The translations under genes were made by a program, and so were the position numbers. From positions 1 to 64,000 of the forward strand of contig JAUWOY010000012.1 in assembly GCA_030611885.1 (NCBI GenBank): a DNA stretch of 64,000 nucleotides, written 5' to 3'. This stretch comes from Chloroflexota bacterium (lineage in GTDB: Bacteria > Chloroflexota > Anaerolineae > VGOG01). Positions within the stretch are counted from its first letter, which is position 1. Every line of letters starts with the position of its first letter. Positions 55,780 through 64,000 of this stretch are shown one piece after another. The notes beneath the pieces were generated by a model, which made no database searches, was not told where the DNA came from, and saw only the letters and a program-made list of their open reading frames with translations.

Positions 55780-56811
55780 CTAAACGAATACGGGACTCTC
55801 CCACAGTTTAAGCATAGTACCAACTTGCTCTTCCTCTGCTCTGCGCAAGATGCGAGTGGCGATTGCGACATCCTCGATCCCCATGCCCACGGCCCCGAAG
55901 AAGATGCGCTCGGCAGCATTCTCACGGCCTGGCTTCTTCCCTGTAATGATTTGACTCAACTCGGCATTAATATCCTCGTCCGAAATGATCTCCTGCTCCT
56001 TGGCCCAGACCAGTGTTTGAGCACCCCGGTGCTGCATCTCAGACCAATTGTCGACCACAATCTTGTCAAACTCGCGAAGCGCAAGCGGTTCGCATTCATG
56101 ACCACCAACCTGACAGTACAGACAGCCCTCAGGAATCCAGCGTTGCTTCACCACAGGAGAGACAGCTGTGGTCGCGCTCACCAGAATATCAACATGAGAT
56201 GTCGCTTCTCTACTTGTCGCCACCACCTCAATTGAAATGCCCAGACGGTCGCGCATATCCTGACAAAAAGCTAAGCTGCGCTCCTCCCTTATGTCATACA
56301 CCAACACGCTAGACAGCGCCGGCAGGACAGTCTTTAGAGCCATCAACTGAGTGCGGCTCTGAACACCTGCCCCGATGATGCCAACGGTTCGCGAGTCTTT
56401 ACGTGCAAGATACTTTGCGGCAACTCCACTCACAGCGCCAGTTCGCATGGCACTAATCAACGTGCCATCCATGACTGCAACAGGGAAACCAAGGGTGGGA
56501 TGGTTCAAGATTGTCAAAGCTGATGCCCGTGGCAGTCCACGTTCGATAGGATTCAACGGCATGCTAGCAATCCATTTGATCCCAGACATGTCGCAATTCC
56601 CACCCACATAGCCAGGCATGGCATTAATGCGCCCACGCGTACTCTCGCTGTCCGAATCACCCCACCTCAGGACAACCTTGCTAGGCAAGACGCATGCCCC
56701 GGACCCAAAGAGGCGGAACACCGCTTCGACATCCTGGATAGCAAGCGCCATATCCAGGCCTCCTAGTTGAATCACTTGCTCTTGAGTTAGATATCGGAAT
56801 TCAATGGTCAC
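55780..56811 (-). CDS. Ornithine cyclodeaminase / mu-crystallin family protein
   Basis: This 343-residue NAD(P)-binding protein has RTGAVSGVAAKYLARKDSRTVGIIGAGVQSRTQLMAL, the Rossmann core, and the family block ISAMRTGAVSG. Members include ornithine cyclodeaminase, alanine dehydrogenase, ketimine reductase and Dpr synthase-type enzymes; the substrate is an amino or imino acid. The start is GTG at 56811, with AGGAGG 7 nt upstream. It follows the aldehyde ferredoxin oxidoreductase by 19 nt and is part of the peptide-use operon. Confidence 0.87.
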   Translation of the reverse strand: MTIEFRYLTQEQVIQLGGLDMALAIQDVEAVFRLFGSGACVLPSKVVLRWGDSDSESTRGRINAMPGYVGGNCDMSGIKWIASMPLNPIERGLPRASALTILNHPTLGFPVAVMDGTLISAMRTGAVSGVAAKYLARKDSRTVGIIGAGVQSRTQLMALKTVLPALSSVLVYDIREERSLAFCQDMRDRLGISIEVVATSREATSHVDILVSATTAVSPVVKQRWIPEGCLYCQVGGHECEPLALREFDKIVVDNWSEMQHRGAQTLVWAKEQEIISDEDINAELSQIITGKKPGRENAAERIFFGAVGMGIEDVAIATRILRRAEEEQVGTMLKLWESPVFV

Positions 56812-56830
56812 TAATGTACCTCCTTCTCTT

Positions 56831-58696
56831 TTATTTTGGTAATAGGTTTATGACCCAGTCAAGACCAAGTTCTCGCAGCTTGCCCCTACTGGGAATATGC
56901 GTGATGGGATCCCAGCCGATGAGTTCGTAGTATTCGCCAAGTGCCTTCCTAAAGATGCCCGAATCTATAGCGCCTCCACAGAGGGTTCCGCCTTCCAGAG
57001 GCTCGAAGAAACGCTTAGGCAGAACGTCCAGATCTGGATCTAAACCCTGAATCACGTTGAAAGCCTGCCCCATGTTGAAGGCTCTCTCGCCAATCTTCAT
57101 CAGTTCCCAGATTGAGGTATCCCAGCTCGTTGCTGCTTTTACAGCTTGCTGGATTTGCTCGTAGGAGTATGGTAAGAATTGACAAATTCCAAGACAGTTG
57201 TGTGCCATCATCCATAGCGTTTGATAGTGCAGAACGCGGAGCTTTTCTGTCCCCAGACTCTCAAGGGGAATTGGGCCCTGAATACCCAGCGTTGTCATCA
57301 TGTCCAAGAACGGCCCCGGAGCGACGTATGCGTTGTCGTGTGCATTATGGTTGTGGTCCGCACCTGTCGGTGACGCGATGTAGCCCAGACCCAGGGCGCG
57401 CTTGAGGCGTGGTTCGTGCATAGGCAACTCCTGCCCCTTAACGTGCATGGCGTAGTGCTCCGCGCCGGATCCGATGAGTCCCGCCGCCCGATAAGCTCCT
57501 TTGGACAACAGATAACCCAGGCCCTCTCGCTTCGCAATTTTAGGAATGATTCCCAACATCGCATCTTTGTTACCAAAGCAAAGGCCTTCCGCCTTAGCTT
57601 CCGGCAAGAGTCCCTGCTCAGCGCATTCCATGGCCCAGGCAACCGTTACACCAGTAGAAATTGTATCCAGCCCATAGGCAGCGCACAACTCGTTTGCTTT
57701 GGCAACAGCCTGAAGATCACCGATACCGCAATTGGCCCCCAGCGCCACAATCGTCTCATACTCTGGACCACCATACATTGGGTCAACCGTATAGCGATCA
57801 CGGATGCTCACCACCCTCTTGCACTTAATTGGACACCCATAGCAACTCTTGCGTCCTACCAGGTATTCATCACGCAGCTTCTCGCCGGAGATCCCTTCGG
57901 CCTCCTCAAAGCTACCTTCGCGAAAGTTACGCGTGGGCAGTCCGCCCAAAGCGTCATAGACCAGTACCAACGCAGACGTTCCCAAATCTTTGCGCCATCC
58001 GCAGAGGGCCTCCAGGTTCTGCGCAAGCCATTGAGCAATCTTTTTGATTTCATCCGAGTCAGCGACCGAGATGCCCTTCGCCCCCTGAACGCAGATTGCT
58101 TTCAGCCGCTTAGAGCCCATGACAGCCCCCAGGCCTGTTCGACCAGCAACATGGCCCAGGTCGTGGATAATCGAAGCGTAAGGAACCAGGTTCTCTCCTG
58201 CCTGTCCAATCAGGGCAGTGTGCGCTTGCTTGCCCAGCACTGAAAGAAGGAACTTGTGTGCTTCTCCGGTCGTCTTGCCCCACAGGTCAGATGCATCTCT
58301 CAGCTCCGCTTCACCATCGTGTATGTACAGATAGACCGGATCGCTCGATTGGCCCTCAATGATAACGCCGTCGAAGCCAGTGCGCTTGAGCTCAGCTCCC
58401 CAATACCCCCCGGCCTCTGCAGTCCCAAAGCCCCCCGTCAAAGGGGACTTTGCTCCAACGCTATGGCGTCCTGAGCCTGGAATTCTACATCCTGTTAGCA
58501 CACCAGTGGCGAATATTAACGGATTTCTTGGTCCCAAGGGATCAAGCCCGGGCGCTGTTTCCCGCAGAAGGAAGTACCCCACCAATCCCCATCCCCCACC
58601 GAAGCGGCGCCACAACGCCTCGTCGACTGGCTCACTCTCCAACGTTCCGTCGCTCAGGTTCACTCTAAGGAATTTTCCGTTGCAAGCAAAATCCAT
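56831..58696 (-). CDS. Aldehyde ferredoxin oxidoreductase (tungsten pterin enzyme)
   Basis: This 621-residue protein has the N-terminal AOR domain (LRVNLSDGTLESEPVDEALWRRFGGGWGLVGYFL) and the pterin-binding regions GSGRHSVGAKSPLTGGFG and AGRTGLGAVMGSKRLKAI. Cluster cysteines are CYGCPIKC and a distal CLGIC. AOR oxidises aldehydes to carboxylic acids with ferredoxin, typically aldehydes from 2-keto-acid decarboxylation during amino-acid fermentation. AGGAGG precedes the ATG. Its neighbours are a peptide importer, a dipeptidase and an amino-acid enzyme, which fits that role. Cofactor-synthesis genes are not in the window. Confidence 0.93.
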   Translation of the reverse strand: MDFACNGKFLRVNLSDGTLESEPVDEALWRRFGGGWGLVGYFLLRETAPGLDPLGPRNPLIFATGVLTGCRIPGSGRHSVGAKSPLTGGFGTAEAGGYWGAELKRTGFDGVIIEGQSSDPVYLYIHDGEAELRDASDLWGKTTGEAHKFLLSVLGKQAHTALIGQAGENLVPYASIIHDLGHVAGRTGLGAVMGSKRLKAICVQGAKGISVADSDEIKKIAQWLAQNLEALCGWRKDLGTSALVLVYDALGGLPTRNFREGSFEEAEGISGEKLRDEYLVGRKSCYGCPIKCKRVVSIRDRYTVDPMYGGPEYETIVALGANCGIGDLQAVAKANELCAAYGLDTISTGVTVAWAMECAEQGLLPEAKAEGLCFGNKDAMLGIIPKIAKREGLGYLLSKGAYRAAGLIGSGAEHYAMHVKGQELPMHEPRLKRALGLGYIASPTGADHNHNAHDNAYVAPGPFLDMMTTLGIQGPIPLESLGTEKLRVLHYQTLWMMAHNCLGICQFLPYSYEQIQQAVKAATSWDTSIWELMKIGERAFNMGQAFNVIQGLDPDLDVLPKRFFEPLEGGTLCGGAIDSGIFRKALGEYYELIGWDPITHIPSRGKLRELGLDWVINLLPK

Positions 58697-58770
58697 TTGC
58701 CACCTCCTGGCTTATCACCCACCTATTCGACGCTAAGCCTGTCCCGGTTCCCTTGGCTCATTAACCACGT

Positions 58771-59613
58771 TCAAGCACCATGCGTGTACAGGCCACGCAA
58801 TCCCTCGCTAAGCAAATTGGCTCCCAATACCGTGAATATGATCGCCAAGCCGGGAAACGTGACCGCCCACCATGCGTCTTGAATATAGAGACGCGCCTCA
58901 GATAGCATGTTACCCCAGGTTGGCAAGGGAGGTTGTACGCCAAGCCCAAGATAACTCAATGCTGATTCAAGCAGAATCACCCGACCGATCTGAATGTTAG
59001 ACAGTATGATCGCTTCAGTCAGAACGTTAGGCAGTAGATGGCGAAACAGTACTCTTCGACTGCTGCAGCCTATCGCTCGCGCCGCCTCCACAAATTCCAG
59101 TTCCTTCAAAACCAAAACCTGTGCACGGATAACTCGCACATATCTAACCCAGCCCGTGATCACAAAAACCAGAACGAGGTTCACGACGCTCGAACCAAGC
59201 ACCGCCACAAGGGTAAGAGCCAAGAGGATGGTCGGGAGAGCTAACTGGATGTCAGCGATACGCATGATGATGTTGTCAGCCGTCCCCCCATAGTACCCGG
59301 AGCCAATGCCCAACATGGTTCCCACACAAGCAGAAACCAGCACCGATATGACTGCAATTATGATCGTTACGCGTGCAGCGTAAATGATACGGCTTAGAAC
59401 ATCGCGCCCGAGCTGATCTGTTCCAAACAGATGGGCAGGGGTCCCTTTCGACCCTAAGGTTGGACCGACTAGTCGCAAGGAAAGGTCTTGTGACAGAGGG
59501 TCATAGGGCTTTATCCATGGTCCCATGATCACGACAATTACTAGAATGATCGTGATGATTGCACCTATAACAGTCAATCTATTTTGACGGAGCTGCCCTC
59601 TTGATCTTTTCAC
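58771..59613 (-). CDS. Dipeptide-type ABC permease (DppC family), second importer
   Basis: This 280-residue permease has an N-terminal helix (VIGAIITIILVIVVIMGPWI), the block HLFGTDQLGRDVLSRIIYAARV and the EAA-type loop EAARAIGCSSRRVLFRHLLPNV. It ends ANLLSEGLRGLYTHGA without the usual DPR tail. It is encoded 200 nt after its DppB partner. It is not closely similar to the DppC at 13198, so the two importers are independent systems. Confidence 0.9.
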   Translation of the reverse strand: MKRSRGQLRQNRLTVIGAIITIILVIVVIMGPWIKPYDPLSQDLSLRLVGPTLGSKGTPAHLFGTDQLGRDVLSRIIYAARVTIIIAVISVLVSACVGTMLGIGSGYYGGTADNIIMRIADIQLALPTILLALTLVAVLGSSVVNLVLVFVITGWVRYVRVIRAQVLVLKELEFVEAARAIGCSSRRVLFRHLLPNVLTEAIILSNIQIGRVILLESALSYLGLGVQPPLPTWGNMLSEARLYIQDAWWAVTFPGLAIIFTVLGANLLSEGLRGLYTHGA

Positions 59614-59813
59614 GTTACCTTTGCCGAATTTCTGAAGTTTTGATATAAGAATTATAACAACTACCTGGGGCTACATCTTGTGATATGAAACTCGCCAAAC
59701 CCAAGATATGGTAGGCCTACTTGACAATAACGCTTGTATCATAATTTCAGGCCAAAGTTAGGATATACAGAGCTATGTCAGCTAACACTTCGGATACCTT
59801 TACACTGAGGCAC

Positions 59814-60728
59814 TCAATATCGAACCAAAGGGTTGATATACTGGTATGATATGTCGACAATCATGTTTAGCAGGGTAAATATGGCTGCCGTAGTCATCAC
59901 GCAAGCCTGTACGACTGGGAAATCGCGGTTATAGACTGCAAGAACCACCAAGCGTCCAATTCCTGGCCAGGCGAAAACATTTTCTGTAATAACTGCGCCG
60001 CCCATAAGTGAACCAATTTCAACCCCCACGAGCGTGATTATCGGGAGGAGTGCGTTTCTAAAGGCATGTATACCCAACACGATTCTGTTCGGGAGCCCCT
60101 TGGCTCGCGCCGTAACGATATACGGCTTAGCAAGCACGTCTATCATCACAGATCGGGTGAAACGTGTCAGAACGGCAATGCGGCCAAGCGACAGGGTCAA
60201 CACTGGAAGAACGCAGTTGCTAAGCTCCCCTCGGCCAGAAGGTGGCAGAAGACGCAATCGCACGGCGAATAAGAGGATTGCCATGATACCCACCCAAAAG
60301 GTCGGCATAGTGATGCCCAGAGTTGAAGCAGCAATTGCCATGTCATCAAATCCCGAACCTTGCTTAATGGCGGCCACTACACCAAGAGGGATTGCAACGA
60401 GCAAACTCACCAACAAAGCGCCGAATGCCAACTCAGCCGTCGCGGGCAACCGTTGAAGCACGAGAGGCAAGCACGGAACACCCCAGCGCAATGAGCGTCC
60501 AAAGTCGCCCTGAACTGCACGCTGAAGAAAGCGAATATATTGCACATGCAAGGGGCTGTCCAGTCCCAGAATGCGACGGAATTCCTCAATCTCCGCCGGA
60601 CCCGCATCTGCGGGCATCATCATGACCACCGGATCGCCACTGGCATGTACAGCTATGAAGACAATCAACGAAGTACCAAACAAGACCAATGCGGCGTGGG
60701 CCACTCGCAGGATAATATATCTTACCAT
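59814..60728 (-). CDS. Dipeptide-type ABC permease (DppB family), second importer
   Basis: This 304-residue permease starts MVRYIILRVAHAALVLFGTSLIVFIAVH, with the family segments VHASGDPVVMMMP, RRILGLDSPLHVQYIRFLQRAVQGDFGRSL and VTARAKGLPNRIVLGIHAFRNALLPIITLVG. It ends ISYQYINPLVRY. A 584-nt gap with a hairpin separates it from its binding-protein gene, perhaps lowering permease expression relative to that protein. Confidence 0.9.
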   Translation of the reverse strand: MVRYIILRVAHAALVLFGTSLIVFIAVHASGDPVVMMMPADAGPAEIEEFRRILGLDSPLHVQYIRFLQRAVQGDFGRSLRWGVPCLPLVLQRLPATAELAFGALLVSLLVAIPLGVVAAIKQGSGFDDMAIAASTLGITMPTFWVGIMAILLFAVRLRLLPPSGRGELSNCVLPVLTLSLGRIAVLTRFTRSVMIDVLAKPYIVTARAKGLPNRIVLGIHAFRNALLPIITLVGVEIGSLMGGAVITENVFAWPGIGRLVVLAVYNRDFPVVQACVMTTAAIFTLLNMIVDISYQYINPLVRY

Positions 60729-61312
60729 GTATTGAGATCGCTTGTCTTTTTATATAGAGGGGATGGCTTGGTCCAGGTTTTCCAAAGCCGCTTTTCGGTG
60801 GTGACTCATCACTCCAGCCTTCTACGATCTCTTCCTTCAGCCTCTCTTTTCTTGAGGGCGTCTCTTTTTCAGAGAGAATCTCAGGTAATGTTGAGAGCTG
60901 TGCAACGTTTCCAAAAAGTCTTTCCCGGATTTGATCTTCCCCAGTGAAGGGAATATGATAGAGCCTGTCACGCCAGAGGAGGTGAGTCGCATCAACGTTC
61001 AGGTTGAGAAAGGACGCACTTCGATTTAGCTGGATGCCTGCCGACTGGCCCCAAATAGCGGTTGAAGCCATAGTTGGGGAGCGAAAATGCGCCGGTTTTA
61101 TGCCTGTGCAGTCGATTTCTGTGGCTTTGTGAAGCAGTTGCCTGGCGCAAAATGCCCTCAAGCCGCGCTTTCGACGGCGATCCCAACTTTTTCGAAATGT
61201 ATACGTACCCTGTTGCAGAGGCTACTTGCACACATTAGCCGGGGCATGCCCCCTGAAGAACATCTGTGCTTTGAGGCATGCCCCGGCAGAAAGTCAGGTC
61301 TGTGCTCACCTA
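60729..61312. other. Non-coding region between binding-protein and permease genes
   Basis: An open minus-strand frame of up to 191 codons crosses part of this region and into the permease gene. It has no recognisable domain or ribosome-binding site and is not called. The only clear structure is the hairpin at 61238-61287. Confidence 0.5.
61238..61287. repeat. Perfect 13-bp inverted repeat after the binding-protein gene
   Basis: GCCGGGGCATGCC (61238-61250) and GGCATGCCCCGGC (61275-61287) enclose 24 nt. It starts 25 nt after the binding-protein stop on the minus strand. No T-run follows, so it may stabilise the upstream message or partly terminate it. Confidence 0.65.
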
Positions 61313-62926
61313 CTAGTCGACACTGACATCCAAGAACCACATCAGCTCATTGGGCCTGGGTTGGAAACCGTGCACTCTATTGCTTATGCCATAGATATCC
61401 TGGAGCGCAAAGGTGCAGAGTTCCAGGTACTCCTCATGAATCTTCTTATCTAAGGCCATGATCAACTGCTTACGCTTGTCCAGGTCTCCCTCCGCCATCG
61501 ATTTGTGGACCATGTCAGTCAGCTCTTCGCTCAGGATGTAGACATCGTTCCGGTCAATGTCCACACCTCGCAACATCTGATCTGGCTCTCCAGTAGTATT
61601 CCCCGACGCCGCCATGTGAATCCCGGTGAGCTCGCCAGCATTCATCTTCTTGGAGTAGGTGCCCCACTCCAGCACTTCGAGATTGATGTCGAATCCCGCC
61701 TTGCCTAGTTGATCGGCAATGGCTAACCCCACTTCCGCATCCTGCACGAAGCGCCCCCTGCCCATCGTGAATTTGCAAGAAAGCCCATCAGGGTAGCCTG
61801 CCTCGGCCAACAACGCCTTAGCCCTTTCCGGATCATAGGGATAGGGTTCGAGATCGGGATTCTGTCCCCACGAGTAGTCGCTTAGCCAGCCAGCAACCGG
61901 ATAGGCCCTGCCCCCGTAGATGCTGTCGATGATCGCCTGCGCGTCGATGGCCAAAGCGACAGCCTCCCTGCACCTTATGTCGTCAAAGGGAGGTTGACGA
62001 AGATCCATTTTAATATAGAGATTTCGAACGCTCTTGACGAGGGCCAGACTCGCGATATCGCTCTTTTCAATGCGATCTGTCTCGCTGGCCGGGATTCCGT
62101 GGACCACATCCGCCCGACCAGTGAGCAACTCGGCCACGCGGGTCGCTTCCTCAGGCACCCCTCTCCACACCAAGGTCTTCACCTTCGGGACGCCGCCCCA
62201 GTAGTCCTCGTTGGCCTCCATGACGATTTCCTCGCCAGGGACATTCTTGACCAACTTGAAGGGCCCGCTTCCTATGGGGTGTTGGAAGAACTCTTCCTCG
62301 CCCATGCGTTCAAAGGCCCCTTGGGGAAGGATGCACATTCGGCCGAAGTCCTGCGGTACAGCCACCTCTGGGAATGCTGTTGTTATTCTCACCGTGTATT
62401 CGTCAACCATCTCGGCATCCGTAACATAACTATAGATACGGCCCCAGATCGATTTCGTCTCAGGATCACGGATCCTCGCGAGACTCCAGACGACGTCTTT
62501 TGCGGTAAGCGGACTACCATCGTGGAACTTTACGCCCTTGCGAATTTCGAAGATCCATGAAGTGGGGGCCTCAAGGCGCCAGGATGTGGCGAGCTTGGGG
62601 GTAAGCTTCATGTTTTCGTCAACCAGGGTCAGCGGATCATATATGGCATAGTTAACGTTCCAAGACGACGTGAGGTATTCTTTGTGAGGGTCTGGCACGA
62701 TCGGGAGTAGCCCCTGCAAGACCACCAGTGTACCTTGCGGGCCCTTTGGGGGTGTTTCAGTCGGCGCTATCGTGGGTTGAGCTATCGAAGTCGCAGTAGC
62801 CTTCACAGGCTGAGTCGCCTCCGGAGCAGGCGTGGGGGCACAAGCGACCAGCAGCACAGAAAGCACCGTTAGCATGGTGGCAATCTTCACACTTACATTG
62901 CTTGTAAATCGCATCCTCTTTCTCAT
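61313..62926 (-). CDS. Family 5 extracellular solute-binding lipoprotein
   Basis: This protein has 537 residues from the ATG at 62926, which AAGGAGG precedes; a longer frame to 62995 is rejected. The signal peptide ends in the lipobox LLVACAP, so the mature protein is lipid-anchored at Cys. A Thr/Pro-rich linker (about 30-62) leads to the SBP_bac_5 domain (YDPLTLVDENMKLTPKLATSW...GVKFHDGSPLTAKDVVWS...IGSGPFKL). It delivers a peptide or similar solute to the two permeases downstream. The neighbouring dipeptidase suggests dipeptides. Confidence 0.92.
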   Translation of the reverse strand: MRKRMRFTSNVSVKIATMLTVLSVLLVACAPTPAPEATQPVKATATSIAQPTIAPTETPPKGPQGTLVVLQGLLPIVPDPHKEYLTSSWNVNYAIYDPLTLVDENMKLTPKLATSWRLEAPTSWIFEIRKGVKFHDGSPLTAKDVVWSLARIRDPETKSIWGRIYSYVTDAEMVDEYTVRITTAFPEVAVPQDFGRMCILPQGAFERMGEEEFFQHPIGSGPFKLVKNVPGEEIVMEANEDYWGGVPKVKTLVWRGVPEEATRVAELLTGRADVVHGIPASETDRIEKSDIASLALVKSVRNLYIKMDLRQPPFDDIRCREAVALAIDAQAIIDSIYGGRAYPVAGWLSDYSWGQNPDLEPYPYDPERAKALLAEAGYPDGLSCKFTMGRGRFVQDAEVGLAIADQLGKAGFDINLEVLEWGTYSKKMNAGELTGIHMAASGNTTGEPDQMLRGVDIDRNDVYILSEELTDMVHKSMAEGDLDKRKQLIMALDKKIHEEYLELCTFALQDIYGISNRVHGFQPRPNELMWFLDVSVD

Positions 62927-63009
62927 TATGCCTCCTTTGCAATTAGTGGGGGAGACGATGACCATCGCCTCTCGAGAATAGAAATTCGCTTTCATTGCTT
63001 ACTTCTTCT

Positions 63010-64000
63010 TCATCCTACCACCTCCTCGAGAAGCTCGAGATAGTTGCCACCGAGGATCTTCAAGATTTCTTCGTCACTGAAGCCCTTGACAACCAGCCCG
63101 CGCGTAATATTCGGCAAGTCGCGGTACGTCTTCAGCCCGTTTGGATATATGAACCAGGGATATTCTTGAGCCCTTCCCAATGTACCCCAGTGGTAACGAG
63201 TCTTCTTTAATGTCCCTGGGTATTGAAGGTTGAGATAGCCTTCATCGTCCAAGCAGGCATCCTGGTAGACACGAGGTTCAGACTTCACAAAGTCTGTGGA
63301 GAAGCCGACATGGTCCATCCCCAATTTCTTGCTGGCATATTCGATATGATCAAGCATTTGATCAACAGTGGGTTCTACGTCAGGGCTGATGTGAAGGCCT
63401 GTTGGGCAGATTATGCCCCTGTTCTTGGCAAGCAGGGCCAGCGTTTCATCACTGACGTTGCGCGCACTGTCGTAGACGCCTCGGATGCATGCGTGAGAGA
63501 AGTATACTGGCGCTGAGGACAACTTCAGAATATCCTGGGCTGTTTTCTCGCCCGCGTGAGACAGATCTATCAGCATCCCTACCCTGTTCATCTCACGCAC
63601 AACCTCTTCTCCGTACTGGCTCAGACCAGCATTACTGGACTCTCCACAACCATCGCCCAGGTAATTCCTCGCCTGGTAAGTTAGCTGGCTGGAAGTAATG
63701 CCAAGGCGGCGGAAGATTTCTACGTAACCAATCTCGTCCTCAAACGGCTTGCCGTTCTGGAAGAGATAGATGACAGCAATCCGGCCATCTTCCTTGGCTT
63801 GACGAATATCATCCGCACTGGTCGCTAGCATCAGGCGATCGGACCATTTCCTCAGCTCTTTATTCCACCACGCAATCCAGTTCATCGTCTCGCGGAAATT
63901 GTGTGTGTCCGCAGCCAGTGTGAGGCCCACCGCAGTTAGGCCCCCAGCTTCCATGTCCAAGATGTACTCCTCTGTGGGACGTAGGGCACCAAGCACGTCA
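63010..64000 (-). CDS. Membrane dipeptidase family (peptidase M19), 5' end outside the window
   Basis: At least 328 C-terminal residues of a renal-dipeptidase-type zinc enzyme are present. Visible family blocks are LGITSSQLTYQARNYLGDGC, GMLIDLSHAGEKTAQDILKLS, PVYFSHACIRGVYDSARNVSDE and KLGMDHVGFSTDF. The N-terminal HxD zinc motif lies beyond position 64000. M19 enzymes cleave dipeptides, including those with D-residues. It ends 84 nt before the binding-lipoprotein start, so it probably leads or precedes the importer operon. Confidence 0.88.
   Translation of the reverse strand, partial: DVLGALRPTEEYILDMEAGGLTAVGLTLAADTHNFRETMNWIAWWNKELRKWSDRLMLATSADDIRQAKEDGRIAVIYLFQNGKPFEDEIGYVEIFRRLGITSSQLTYQARNYLGDGCGESSNAGLSQYGEEVVREMNRVGMLIDLSHAGEKTAQDILKLSSAPVYFSHACIRGVYDSARNVSDETLALLAKNRGIICPTGLHISPDVEPTVDQMLDHIEYASKKLGMDHVGFSTDFVKSEPRVYQDACLDDEGYLNLQYPGTLKKTRYHWGTLGRAQEYPWFIYPNGLKTYRDLPNITRGLVVKGFSDEEILKILGGNYLELLEEVVG

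Noticed and set aside
60586-61161. 191-codon minus-strand open frame upstream of the second DppB gene
   Set aside because: Part overlaps the permease gene, there is no clear start signal and no recognisable motif; it may be a degraded sequence, but this cannot be supported.

Overview
The window looks like an assembled chromosome segment from an uncultured, GC-rich Chloroflexota bacterium, most likely of class Anaerolineae. This placement is an inference from gene content: secreted proteins with long Thr-Pro linkers and a YLPLI motif, a GH65 phosphorylase fused to beta-phosphoglucomutase, several uroporphyrinogen-decarboxylase-like proteins of unknown role, dipeptide-type ABC importers, an aldehyde ferredoxin oxidoreductase and a DHH-CBS-CCA fusion protein. 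No rRNA, tRNA, CRISPR array, prophage or intact transposase was found.

Layout. 1-5 kb: a probable IS21-type element end, a C-terminal PqqB-like fragment, an MFS transporter and a large secreted glycoside-hydrolase-like protein. 5-9.4 kb (+): D-cysteine desulfhydrase, a penicillin-acylase family hydrolase and a tandem GxxExxY (PD-(D/E)XK) protein ringed by hairpin repeats. 9.5-11.7 kb (-): hypB-hypA-ferredoxin operon without a hydrogenase. 12-19.6 kb (-): aldo/keto reductase, a dipeptide importer whose binding protein carries a LysM domain, an M20 amidohydrolase and a uridine-kinase-like protein. 19.8-25 kb (-): HAD-GH65 fusion, MscS channel, Mth938-like protein, adenylate kinase. 25.7-38.7 kb: a carbohydrate island (GH4 on +; GHMP kinase, two UroD-like proteins, a PHP hydrolase and two GH38 alpha-mannosidases on -). 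38.9-41.3 kb (-): remnants of a dipeptide transporter and an intact MalK-type ATPase. 41.6-47.7 kb (+): DHH-CBS-CCA protein, an aspartic-protease-like protein with a fused MNT-HEPN protein, and an EF-G paralogue. 47.8-54.8 kb (-): duplicated methyltransferase unit, plsY, degV, and a TrmB-regulated ABC exporter. 55.2-64 kb (-): a decayed VIT gene and an apparent peptide/amino-acid utilisation operon (M19 dipeptidase, binding protein, two permeases, aldehyde ferredoxin oxidoreductase, ornithine-cyclodeaminase-like protein).

The most unusual property of the window is its repeats. At least ten loci carry degenerate tandem arrays of 7- or 8-nt units, each locus with its own unit, often followed by an inverted array so that the whole could fold into a hairpin. 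Several further hairpin families are dispersed between genes. These elements reach into coding sequence. They supply N-terminal residues and start codons (MFS, secreted GH, HAD-GH65), supply stop codons (at least six genes), and sit in frame inside three enzymes (CCA protein, a GH38, GH65). Several gene fragments lie near them, which suggests, but does not prove, that they act as recombination seams.

Regulatory signals readable from sequence include consensus-like sigma70 promoters at 4857, 17712, 40143, 41395, 41539 and 54830, direct-repeat operators before the TrmB gene, a palindrome before degV, and terminators at 11914, 47750 and 55130. Neither dipeptide importer has its own ATPase genes in the window, and the only DppD-type ATPase present is truncated.
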